From an uncultured Eubacteriales bacterium (GTDB taxonomy: Bacteria; Bacillota; Clostridia; Oscillospirales; Oscillospiraceae): DNA of 15,702 nt. The notes under the pieces were generated by a model. The model worked only from the letters and a program-made list of their open reading frames with translations, had not been told where the DNA came from and ran no database searches. Within the stretch, counting starts at the first letter, position 1. Every line of letters begins with the position of its first letter. The stretch lies in contig URQA01000051.1 in the NCBI GenBank assembly GCA_900549885.1, positions 1 to 15,702 of the forward strand, given 5' to 3'. A program made the position numbers and the translations under genes. Shown here in pieces: positions 1-6,506 of this stretch.

Positions 1-555
1 GGCGATCCTCTCCGCCGCCGCGGCCAGCAGGCCGGACTGGCCCGCCTGCTCCATCCCCCGGATGGCCAAAAACACCACCAGCACGAACCCGCCCATAATG
101 GCCAGCATGGCGATCCGTGCTTTTTCCGGCCCCACTTTATACAGCACGGGCAGCATTACCGCGTTGAGCAGCAGTCCCGCCCCGGCGGCCACACTGGCGG
201 CCATCAGGAAGCCGCCCCAGTCCTCCATCCGGCCCAGAGCCATGGTGAGCCCGCCCATGGCCAGAGAGAGGACCAGCCCCACACACACCACCAGCAGAGT
301 AAACAGGTATCGTGCAGCCACCACTCCGTTCCGCTCCACCGGGAGGGTGAGGGCGTATGTGTCCCACTTTGCCGCAGCATCCAGGGCGAACAGGGACAAG
401 GGGATCATAGCGGCGATCAGGGTGAAAAACCAGGTGAAAAAGGACACGTCCCACACCCCCATCAGGGTCATCCCGCCGTAGACCACTGTGGCGATGACGT
501 AGACCTTGACCTGCCTGCGCAGGCACAGCAAATCCTTGATGAGCAGTCCCATCAT
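1..555 (-). CDS. ABC-2 type transporter permease, 3' part missing (window edge)
   Basis: The reading frame opens at an ATG whose first bases overlap the stop of the ATPase gene (ATGA, 4 bp) and stays open for 185 codons to the window edge, so the C-terminal part is missing. The protein starts MMGLLIKDLLCLRRQVKVY, a short cytoplasmic leader rich in basic residues, and then shows at least four hydrophobic segments (about residues 22-38, 41-60, 82-103 and 115-135, with another near 147-165), as expected for an ABC-2 membrane subunit. Such subunits pair with one ATPase to export a substrate, often a peptide or drug. The coupling with a GntR regulator and ATPase resembles the ytr/bcr type of cell-envelope-stress or bacteriocin-resistance exporters; the substrate is unknown. 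The family call rests on topology and context, not on a diagnostic motif. Confidence 0.82.
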   Translation of the reverse strand, partial: MMGLLIKDLLCLRRQVKVYVIATVVYGGMTLMGVWDVSFFTWFFTLIAAMIPLSLFALDAAAKWDTYALTLPVERNGVVAARYLFTLLVVCVGLVLSLAMGGLTMALGRMEDWGGFLMAASVAAGAGLLLNAVMLPVLYKVGPEKARIAMLAIMGGFVLVVFLAIRGMEQAGQSGLLAAAAERIA

Positions 556-1406
556 GACCGCGTCCCCCTTTCCAGGAATACCATGATCTCGTCTAGGGTC
601 ACTGGGTCCACCGTCAGCCTGGGATATTTGCGGCGGAAGGCCTCCTTGTCCCGGATGAGAGCCTCGGTGGAGTACTCCCCCTGGCGCACCGCCAGCACAT
701 AGGCCGGGTCCACCCTCGTCAGGTCCGCCCGGGTGCACACCAGCCGCCCGTGGTCCTCCAGCAGGCGGTCCTTTTCCTCAAAGAACAGCAGCTGCCCTTG
801 GTGGAGGTAGGCGATGTAGTCCGCCGCTTTCTCCAGATCGGTGGTGATGTGGCTGGACATTAAAATGGAATGCTCCCCCTGGGCGGAGAAGGCCATGAGC
901 TCATCCAGCAGCTCGTCCCGCACCACTGGATCCAGTCCCGAGGTGGCCTCGTCCAGCACCAACACGCTGGGGTGGTGGGCCAGGGCGGCGGCCAGGGACA
1001 ATTTCATCTTCATTCCCCGGGAAAACTCCTTCAGATAGCGGTTGGTTGGCAGCTTCAGCCGCTGGAGCAGGCCGTCGAACAGCGCCTTGTCCCACTGGCG
1101 GTACACTTTAGACAAAATTTTGTCCACATCTTTGGCCAGCAGAGTGTCGTGGAACAGGCACTCATCCAGCACCACCCCCACATCCTCCCGGGCCCTCCGG
1201 TCCCGGCTGTCCCGGTCCAGGATCCGGACCGTCCCCTCGTCAGGCCGGGCGATGCCCAGCAGGCATTTGAGCAGGGTGGTCTTGCCCGCCCCGTTCTCCC
1301 CGATGAGCCCCACAATGGCCCCGGCGGGCACAGCCAGGTCCACGGGGCCCAGGGCGAAGCTGCTGTATCCCTTCACCAGCCCCTGAATTTCAATACTATT
1401 TGTCAT
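552..1406 (-). CDS. ABC transporter ATP-binding protein (YtrB/BcrA-like)
   Basis: This 284-residue nucleotide-binding subunit energises the permease encoded next to it. Visible motifs in order are Walker A GENGAGKTT (36-44), a degenerate signature FSRGMKMK (128-135) in place of LSGGQ, Walker B VLVLDE (148-153), the D-loop SGLD (156-159) and the H-loop SSHIT with His186. The usual Q-loop glutamine is not obvious; VGVVLDE lies at that place (76-82). The C-terminal 60-70 residues form an extension typical of the drug/bacteriocin exporter ATPases. The start overlaps the GntR stop by 4 bp and the stop overlaps the permease start by 4 bp, so the three genes are translationally coupled. Family and role as an export ATPase are firm; the substrate is not known. 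Confidence 0.93.
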   Translation of the reverse strand: MTNSIEIQGLVKGYSSFALGPVDLAVPAGAIVGLIGENGAGKTTLLKCLLGIARPDEGTVRILDRDSRDRRAREDVGVVLDECLFHDTLLAKDVDKILSKVYRQWDKALFDGLLQRLKLPTNRYLKEFSRGMKMKLSLAAALAHHPSVLVLDEATSGLDPVVRDELLDELMAFSAQGEHSILMSSHITTDLEKAADYIAYLHQGQLLFFEEKDRLLEDHGRLVCTRADLTRVDPAYVLAVRQGEYSTEALIRDKEAFRRKYPRLTVDPVTLDEIMVFLERGTRS

Positions 1407-1783
1407 GATAGTTCATCCTTATACAAAGTGGAGAGCATTTCGGTGAGTTCATCCAGGCCCACGGCCCCCGCCTTGGCGGCGTCCACCGCATGGGACAAGT
1501 GCTCCTCGATCTGGCACAGGACGGCCTCCCGCCGGGTCTCCTGGTTCTGCGGGGCCACGAAGCAGCCTTTGCCCGGGACGGTGGTGAGGAATCCATCCCG
1601 CTCCAGCTCCTCATAGGCCCGCTTGGTGGTGATGACGGAAATGCGCAGGTCCCGGGCAAGCAGCCGCATGGAGGGCAGGGCCTCGCCCTCCGGCAGCTCC
1701 CCCGACAGGATGAGGCCCTTCACCTGCCGGACGATCTGCTCGTAAATGGGAACGCCCGAGGAATTGCTGATAATGATGTCCAT
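1403..1783 (-). CDS. GntR-family transcriptional regulator, YtrA subfamily
   Basis: The 126-residue protein has an N-terminal winged helix-turn-helix (about residues 12-77, with VPIYEQIVRQVKGLILSG, then LPSMRLLARDL, the recognition stretch ISVITTKRAYEELERDGF and a wing ending GKGCFVA). Only about 50 residues follow, forming a short helical dimerisation tail. That short tail is the mark of the YtrA subfamily, whose members repress their own operon of ABC transporter genes and release it under envelope or antibiotic stress. The ATG has an AGAGGTG ribosome binding site 5 nt upstream. The gene is first in a three-gene operon, and a palindromic operator covers its promoter, which fits autorepression. 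The inducer cannot be read from sequence. Confidence 0.93.
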   Translation of the reverse strand: MDIIISNSSGVPIYEQIVRQVKGLILSGELPEGEALPSMRLLARDLRISVITTKRAYEELERDGFLTTVPGKGCFVAPQNQETRREAVLCQIEEHLSHAVDAAKAGAVGLDELTEMLSTLYKDELS

Positions 1784-1805
1784 GGTACACCTCTTGCGTT
1801 TTATC

Positions 1806-1857
1806 GTATATATACTATATACACAGTATATACACAGTGTTCCTCTTTGTCAAGAGG
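1806..1857 (-). promoter_or_regulatory. Promoter and probable autoregulatory operator of the GntR-ABC operon
   Basis: Read on the minus strand, -35 TTGACA (1848-1853) and -10 TATACT (1825-1830) are separated by exactly 17 bp. The -10 lies inside an inverted repeat: GTATATATACT (1806-1816) and AGTATATACAC (1825-1835) match in 10 of 11 positions around an 8-nt spacer. This is the size and place expected for a YtrA-type operator, so repressor binding would block RNA polymerase. A second perfect 6-bp inverted repeat, CCTCTT/AAGAGG (1842-1857), embraces the -35. There is also an 11-nt tandem repeat, TATATACACAG, at 1816-1837. The assignment to this repressor is inference from position. Confidence 0.75.
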
Positions 1858-1867
1858 AAATTTTTAT

Positions 1868-1954
1868 TTGCCCTTCGCCCGTCTGTGTGATATACTAAAG
1901 GGCACAAAATTTCCCCCCGGCGGGTCTGACCGCTCCCGCCGCCGGTCATACTAT
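1868..1954 (+). promoter_or_regulatory. Candidate promoters of the CofE-like gene
   Basis: Two possible sigma-A promoters face the gene at 1984. One is TTGCCC (1868-1873), 17 bp, TATACT (1891-1896). The other, nearer, is CTGACC (1926-1931), 17 bp, TACTAT (1949-1954). Use of the first would give an 80-nt leader containing a GC-rich hairpin (CGGCGGG 1918-1924 with CCCGCCG 1935-1941). Sequence alone does not decide between them. Confidence 0.45.
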
Positions 1955-1983
1955 AAGAAACACGACATAAAGAGGGTATCATT

Positions 1984-2694
1984 ATGGAGCTGTCGGAATT
2001 CAAGGCCAACGAGGGCAAACAGGTGAACATCCAGGTGGGAGACCGCACCTTTGCCCGCCACGCCATCGCCACCCACTTCGTCCAGGTGGGGGAGAGCTAT
2101 ATGGACCTCATCCAGAAATATGTGGTCCCCATCTACCAGGAGGGGGACATCCTGTCCTCCAGCGAGAAGATCATCTCCTTGTGCCAGAAGCGCATCGTGC
2201 GCAAGTCGGACATGAAGCTGTCCTGGCTGGCCAAATTCCTGTCTAAATTCGCCTCTCACTCCTCTGCCGGCATCGGGGTGGACTCCCCCTGGAAGATGCA
2301 GTTCGCCATCGACCAGCGGGGGGCACTGTACGTCATCTGGGCGGCCATCTGCGCCGGCTTTGGCAAGCTCTTCGGCAAGCGGGGGGTGTTCTACGAGATG
2401 GTAGGGCAGGAGGTGGCCGGGCTGGACGGCTTCTACGACCATTGCTTTGACGTGTATGGCGAGTTTGGCATCCGCATTCCGGAGAACTCTGACGGAGTGT
2501 GCGAGGAGGTTTACCGGGAGACAGGCATCCGTATGATGATCGTGGACGCCAACGACCTGGCCCAGGAACTGCTGGGCAAGTGCGCCGCCATCCAGGAAAG
2601 CGAGGCGGACCTGATGGCCATGATCGCGGACAACCCCTGCGGCAACGGCACCCAGCTCACCCCCATGGTCCTCATCCGGGAGGTCAAGGACTGA
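1984..2694 (+). CDS. CofE-like protein (F420-0:gamma-glutamyl ligase family)
   Basis: The 236-residue protein resembles the short bacterial proteins grouped with the F420-0:gamma-glutamyl ligase (CofE) fold. Supporting parts are the N-terminal strand region HAIATHFVQVGE, the EGDILSSSEKIISLCQ segment (about 53-68, matching the place where CofE proteins have a 'GD-v-vvs-K-vs' motif), a Gly-rich central part around FGKLFGKRGVFYEMVG, and an acidic segment MMIVDANDLAQELLG (about 182-196) that could bind metal. There is no signal peptide or membrane helix. CofE adds glutamates to the deazaflavin F420, but gut Clostridia usually lack F420, so the real substrate is uncertain. Start ATG at 1984 has AGAGGG 7 nt upstream. 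It is a single gene, facing the GntR operon back to back. The family call is from memory of sequence pattern and moderately sure. Confidence 0.7.
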   Translation: MELSEFKANEGKQVNIQVGDRTFARHAIATHFVQVGESYMDLIQKYVVPIYQEGDILSSSEKIISLCQKRIVRKSDMKLSWLAKFLSKFASHSSAGIGVDSPWKMQFAIDQRGALYVIWAAICAGFGKLFGKRGVFYEMVGQEVAGLDGFYDHCFDVYGEFGIRIPENSDGVCEEVYRETGIRMMIVDANDLAQELLGKCAAIQESEADLMAMIADNPCGNGTQLTPMVLIREVKD

Positions 2695-2712
2695 CGACTT
2701 CATCCTAGAAAA

Positions 2713-2750
2713 CCACACGGCCCCGCTCCTGATGGAGCGGGGCCGTGTGG
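2713..2750 (-). terminator. Perfect 17-bp hairpin between convergent genes
   Basis: CCACACGGCCCCGCTCC (2713-2729) pairs fully with 2734-2750 around the loop TGAT. On the minus strand the stem is followed by TTTTC, making it an intrinsic terminator for the transcript of pepF plus the element that follows it. On the plus strand there is no T run after the stem, so it would be a poor terminator for the CofE-like gene unless the stem alone is enough. Confidence 0.8.
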
Positions 2751-2753
2751 CTA

Positions 2754-2944
2754 TCAAAAAGCCTCGCAGAGTTCGCGCCCGCAGGCGCGAAAAAATTGTA
2801 ATCTGTTTTCGGCCGCGACATGTGCGTGGACGAAAACACTTCTCGGCCCGCAAACGTGCGAATTGTCTGCTTTCGGCGGACAATGAGTGCGCTGCGGCGG
2901 GCCGCAACCTCCCCCTCGGAAAAGGCTTTGCCTTTTTCGAGGGC
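2754..2944 (-). repeat. Structured intergenic element, copy A (after pepF)
   Basis: This 191-nt stretch lies between the pepF stop and the terminator. Read in the pepF direction it starts with a 14-position hairpin (CCCTCG...CGAGGG, loop AAA, one A.C mismatch; 2913-2943). A core (2895-2754) is homologous to the region after proS (8021-8161). The shared boxes are GCAGCGCA-y-TCAT, the stretch CGCACGTT...GGGCCGAGA, and CGAGGCTTTTTGA at the end. Core helices are ATTGTC-c-GC / GC-a-GACAAT, TGTTTTCG / CGAAAACA, and TTCGCGCC-TGCG-GGCGCGAA. No convincing gene lies here. It could be a structured 3'-UTR or small RNA, or a mobile repeat; the function is unknown. Confidence 0.7.
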
Positions 2945-4750
2945 TTACTCCTCCATGAGCTTCTCCATCTCGTCCAGCAGGGTGCCGAACAGATCCAGGG
3001 CATCCTGGACGGGCTTGGGGCTGGACATGTCCACCCCGGCGCCTTTGAGCAGGTCCACCGGATCCTTGGAGCAGCCGCCGGACAGGAACTGGATGTAGTC
3101 CTTCACAGCGCTCTCCCCCTCCTTCAGGATGCGGCGGGATAGGGCGATAGCGGCGGAGTAGCCGGTGGCGTACTGGTAGACATAGTAGTTGTAGTAGAAG
3201 TGGGGGATACGAGCCCATTCCAGGGCAATTTCCTCGTCGGACACCATGTCGGGGCCGTAGTATTTCTCGTTGAGGGCCTTGTACTCCTTGGAGAGCAGGT
3301 CGGCGGTGAGGGGAGTGCCCTGGGCGTTCAGCTCTCCCATGCGCAGCTCAAACTCGGCGAACATAGTCTGGCGGTAGAGGGTGCCCTTGAACTGCTCCAG
3401 GAAGTGGTTGATGAGCCAGGCCCGCTCCTTCTTGTCCGTGGTACGGTTCAGCAGGTACTCCATGAGCAGGGCCTCGTTGCAGGTAGAGGCCACCTCGGCC
3501 ACAAAGATTACATAGTCCCGGTACACCGGGGGCTGGTTGCGGTTGGACAGGTAGGAGTGGACGGCGTGGCCCATCTCATGGGCCAGGGTGAACATGCTGT
3601 CCAGGTTGTCTTTGTGGTTGAGCAGCACATAGGGGTGACACAGGGCGCCGGCGGAGTAGGCGCCGGACCGCTTGCCCACGTTCTCGTACACGTCGATCCA
3701 GCGGTTGTCAAAGCCCTCCTTGATGATGGCGCGGTAGGCGTCGCCCATGGGGGCCAGGGCCTTATAGACGGTGTCCTTGGCCTGCTGGTAGGGGATGACC
3801 TTGTCCGCGCCGGACACCATGGGGGCGTAGATGTCGTACATGTGGAGCTCGTCCACCCCCAGCAGCTTCTTGCGCAGGCGGACATAGCGGTGGAGCTTGT
3901 CCAGGTTGGCGTTCACCGTGTCGATGAGGTTGTGGTACACCTGGGGGGGCACCCGGGTGCCGGCCACGGCGGCGGCCAGGGAGCTGTCGTACTTCCGGGC
4001 GGTGGCGAAGAACTGCAGCTGCTTGACCTGGGCGGAGAGCACCGCGGCGGCGGTGTTGCGGATGGTGCCGTAGGTCTTATAATAGGTTTTAAAGGCGTTT
4101 TCCCGCAGCGCCCGGTCCTCGCTCATCTGGGTGGGGACGAAGGAGCCGTCGCTCAGGGGCACGGCGTTGCCCTGGCCGTCCACCGCGTCGGGGAAGGTGA
4201 GATCGGCGTTGGTCAGCTTGCCGTAAATGTCGTCCGGGGCCTGGGCCATTTCCCCGGCGGCGGCCAGCAGCTTCTCCTCCGCATCAGACAAAATGTGCTC
4301 CTTCTGGTCCTGGACGATCTGGAAGTACCGGCGATAGAGCTCCAGCTCCGGCTTATCCCGGTAGAACTGTTCCAGCGTCTCCTGGGGAATCTTCAGCAGC
4401 TCAGGAGTCTCAAAGGCGGTGGCGCTGCTGATTTCCACATACAGGCTCATCACCTTGCCCACCATGGCCTGATTTTCCGCCACCCGGGTGTCCTGGTCAC
4501 ATTTGCGCTGGGCGTAGTTGGCCAGCTCCGTGAGATGCTCCCCCACCCGCTGCTCCAGCTCCACATACTCGTACAGGGTGCCGGCGCTCTCTCCCAGGCG
4601 GCCGGCGTAGCCGGGCAGCTTTTGGGCCAGGACCCGGGTGGCCTCCAGATCCTGCTCCCAGGCCTGGTCAGAGGGGTAGAGGTCCGCCAGGTTCCAGGTC
4701 TCCTCCACCGGGATCTGGCTGCGCTCCGGAATCTTCACTGCTTCTGTCAT
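2945..4750 (-). CDS. pepF: Oligoendopeptidase F (M3 family zinc metallopeptidase)
   Basis: This 601-residue cytoplasmic zinc peptidase cleaves short peptides (roughly 7-17 residues), helping to recycle peptides from transport or protein turnover. The zinc motif HEMGH is at 391-395, and the third ligand is expected in EVASTCNE (Glu419), as in other PepF proteins. The N-terminal PF08439-like helical region (about 115-180) and the all-helical M3 catalytic core fit, and the length matches the family's usual 600. There is no signal peptide. The start ATG has GGAGG 9 nt upstream; a nearer ATG at the ribosome binding site is out of frame. The gene has its own promoter and, at its end, the structured element and hairpin described separately. 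The assignment is secure. Confidence 0.97.
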   Translation of the reverse strand: MTEAVKIPERSQIPVEETWNLADLYPSDQAWEQDLEATRVLAQKLPGYAGRLGESAGTLYEYVELEQRVGEHLTELANYAQRKCDQDTRVAENQAMVGKVMSLYVEISSATAFETPELLKIPQETLEQFYRDKPELELYRRYFQIVQDQKEHILSDAEEKLLAAAGEMAQAPDDIYGKLTNADLTFPDAVDGQGNAVPLSDGSFVPTQMSEDRALRENAFKTYYKTYGTIRNTAAAVLSAQVKQLQFFATARKYDSSLAAAVAGTRVPPQVYHNLIDTVNANLDKLHRYVRLRKKLLGVDELHMYDIYAPMVSGADKVIPYQQAKDTVYKALAPMGDAYRAIIKEGFDNRWIDVYENVGKRSGAYSAGALCHPYVLLNHKDNLDSMFTLAHEMGHAVHSYLSNRNQPPVYRDYVIFVAEVASTCNEALLMEYLLNRTTDKKERAWLINHFLEQFKGTLYRQTMFAEFELRMGELNAQGTPLTADLLSKEYKALNEKYYGPDMVSDEEIALEWARIPHFYYNYYVYQYATGYSAAIALSRRILKEGESAVKDYIQFLSGGCSKDPVDLLKGAGVDMSSPKPVQDALDLFGTLLDEMEKLMEE

Positions 4751-4789
4751 TATCCATTACCTCCAAAGTCGTTAAAATTCTGTGACGTT

Positions 4790-4818
4790 ATCATAGCACA
4801 ACAGCCGGCGTTTCTCAA
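4790..4818 (-). promoter_or_regulatory. pepF promoter
   Basis: On the minus strand, -35 TTGAGA (4813-4818) and -10 TATGAT (4790-4795) are separated by 17 bp. Transcription would start about 35 nt before the pepF ATG. No operator-like repeat was seen. Confidence 0.65.
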
Positions 4819-4831
4819 GGTTTCCTTTCAT

Positions 4832-4861
4832 CTGGCATTTCCGACGCCGCTGTGGTATGAT
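4832..4861 (+). promoter_or_regulatory. Candidate promoter of the amidohydrolase gene
   Basis: CTGGCA (4832-4837), 18 bp, TATGAT (4856-4861) face the amidohydrolase start at 4898, back to back with the pepF promoter. The -35 matches consensus in four of six positions. Confidence 0.5.
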
Positions 4862-4897
4862 AATAAATTGAACACATCTCCCACAGGAGGGACCTCT

Positions 4898-5719
4898 ATG
4901 AAAATCATCGACGCCCACTTCCACCTGTTCGAACCGCCCGTCAGCCAAGAGGACGGCCAGGCCCAAACGACACGCCGCCCCGAGGCCGACCGGCTACTCT
5001 CCTGCTGGGGCGGGCTGGATATCGTCTCTGGCGTGATTATGGGCAACCGCAGCCTGGAGCCGGACTACCACTGCTATCCCGCCCCCATGCGCTACTGCAT
5101 CGGCCTGGACAGCCATGTGCTGCTGGAGCAGCTGGGTCCCGACCAGGCCGCCCGGCTGGTGGAGGAGAACCTCCGCCGCCCCCAGTGTGTGGGCGTCAAG
5201 CTCTATCCCGGCTACAATCACCAGTATATCTCCGATCCCATGTACACGCCCGTTTACAAGCTGGCCCGGACCTATCATAAGCCGGTGGCTGTCCACATGG
5301 GGCAGACCGCCGGGTCCACGGGCAAGCTCAAGTACAGCCATCCCCTCACCCTAGACGAGGTGGCCGCCGACTGGCCGGACGTGCAGTTCGTCATGTGCCA
5401 CTTCGGCAACCCCTTCCTGGCGGACGCGGCAGCAGTGCTGGAGAAAAACCCCAACGTCTGCGCCGATCTGTCCGGCCTGCTGGACGGCCCGGTGGCCCTG
5501 GACGCTTATTTTGCCCGCCAGCGGGCCTATGTGGACCAGCTGCGGGGCTGGATGGAGTACGTGGAGGACTGGAGCCGCTTCCTGTTTGGCACGGATTTTC
5601 CCGGGGTGGACGTGGCAAACTATGTGGAGTTCATCCGCCGCCTGGTACCGGAGGAGCACCACCATGCGGTATTCTTCGACAACGCCAACCGGGTCTACCA
5701 GCTGGGACTGAAGGCCTGA
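4898..5719 (+). CDS. Amidohydrolase-family metal-dependent hydrolase (amidohydro_2 type)
   Basis: The 273-residue protein has the metal-ligand pattern of the TIM-barrel amidohydrolase superfamily: HxH after strand 1 (His7, His9 in DAHFH), Lys101 in GVKLYPG, His133 in AVHMG, His168 in CHFG and Asp233 in GTDFPG. This is the arrangement of the family that includes ACMSD-like decarboxylases and related hydrolases; the substrate cannot be told. The start is set by AGGAGG 7 nt upstream of the ATG at 4898; the much longer open frame running back to 3200 is antisense to pepF and not coding. The gene stands alone, and its 3' end overlaps the last 25 bp of the convergent gene at 5695-6195. No terminator is seen between the two. 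Confidence 0.9.
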   Translation: MKIIDAHFHLFEPPVSQEDGQAQTTRRPEADRLLSCWGGLDIVSGVIMGNRSLEPDYHCYPAPMRYCIGLDSHVLLEQLGPDQAARLVEENLRRPQCVGVKLYPGYNHQYISDPMYTPVYKLARTYHKPVAVHMGQTAGSTGKLKYSHPLTLDEVAADWPDVQFVMCHFGNPFLADAAAVLEKNPNVCADLSGLLDGPVALDAYFARQRAYVDQLRGWMEYVEDWSRFLFGTDFPGVDVANYVEFIRRLVPEEHHHAVFFDNANRVYQLGLKA

Positions 5720-6195
5720 CCCGGCCCATCTCCCAGTTCCGGCTGGACCATCCCTAACAGCAGGCGTGCGCCGGCTTGGGCCAAAAACAGGTCGGGCTGC
5801 GCACCGTTGTAATCTAAAACGAACTCCTGCCGCTCCACCGGCGCTCCTTCTAGTGTGGGAAACTCCCGTTGGACGGCTACGCAGGCCCGGCCCTCCTTGA
5901 TGCTGGATAGTGTGATGGTGTTGGCCGGACCCATGCCATAGCTGAGCATTCGATCCGCCGGAAGCAGCCGGGTCAGGGCGGACAGCCCTCCCGGCACCAG
6001 CGCTGTCCGGCAGTGCAGAGCGCCAGCTCCCGCCCACCCCGCCGCCTGGGGAGACACCACCAGCAGGTCAAAATCCCGTCCCATCAGCTGGGCCGGATGC
6101 CGTCCGCAACGTACCACGCAGCCCTGCGCCTGGGCTGTGGCCGCCAGCGCTCCCGCCAGCCCTTCGTCCCGCTCCCATACCCCGATCTGCCACAT
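5695..6195 (-). CDS. Uncharacterised conserved-looking protein
   Basis: I do not recognise a named family. The chosen 166-residue protein starts MWQIGVWERDEGLAG; the preceding GAGAGGGG, 10 nt upstream, supports this start. An ATG 33 nt further out (6228) has no ribosome binding site. The protein looks alpha/beta: a Rossmann-like opening strand (WQIGVWE), a second strand-loop DFDLLVVSPQAAG, a segment HCRTALVPG, then SYGMGPANTITLSSI followed by VAVQREFPTLEG, and a final half rich in strands with ERQEFVLDY. The combination of a 'SYGM--ANTITLSS' motif and balanced codon use argues for a real gene, probably cytoplasmic. It overlaps the amidohydrolase 3' end by 25 bp on the opposite strand. An alternative is a spurious GC-rich frame, but the protein composition speaks against that. 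Confidence 0.65.
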   Translation of the reverse strand: MWQIGVWERDEGLAGALAATAQAQGCVVRCGRHPAQLMGRDFDLLVVSPQAAGWAGAGALHCRTALVPGGLSALTRLLPADRMLSYGMGPANTITLSSIKEGRACVAVQREFPTLEGAPVERQEFVLDYNGAQPDLFLAQAGARLLLGMVQPELGDGPGQAFSPSW

Positions 6196-6420
6196 CCCGT
6201 CCACGCCCCTCTCAAAGCTTGGAAACATTATGTGGAGATGGCGGCGGAATATGCGTCCGCCCCAGCCGGCAGGAGCTGTTCACCAGCCAGAGACGGTCTC
6301 GCCTTTGTCCCACTCTGGCAATTCAACGCCCATTCATAAAAACAGACGAAATTTTTATTTTGTCACCCATGGCGGTATCCCCACACGGACGGGAAATTGC
6401 CTGAAAACCAGGGATAAGCC
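6196..6420. other. Gene-free stretch before proS
   Basis: The gap between the uncharacterised gene and proS (6196-6506) shows no convincing coding frame. It holds a GGCGGA/TCCGCC hairpin (6242-6260) and a short AT-rich hairpin (GACGAAAT/ATTTTGTC, 6343-6362, one G.T). No T-box anticodon/antiterminator pattern for an aminoacyl-tRNA synthetase leader was found. The proS promoter starts at 6421. Confidence 0.5.
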
Positions 6421-6449
6421 TTGACTTTTTCTCCCGTTGACCATACAAT
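6421..6449 (+). promoter_or_regulatory. proS promoter
   Basis: TTGACT (6421-6426), 17 bp, TACAAT (6444-6449). The resulting leader would be about 50 nt and contains only a small AAAATC/GATTTT hairpin, too short for a T-box riboswitch. Confidence 0.7.
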
Positions 6450-6506
6450 GTTAGTCTATGAATCTCAGACAAAATCTTGATTTTGCTGCAAAAGGATTGA
6501 GAAGCT

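Noticed and set aside
3200..4897. Long open frame on the plus strand running through pepF into the amidohydrolase
   Set aside because: It is antisense to the secure pepF gene; the ribosome binding site AGGAGG and the HxH motif place the real amidohydrolase start at 4898.
6421..6506. T-box riboswitch before proS
   Set aside because: The leader after the promoter is only about 50 nt and lacks the conserved T-box sequence and a terminator/antiterminator.
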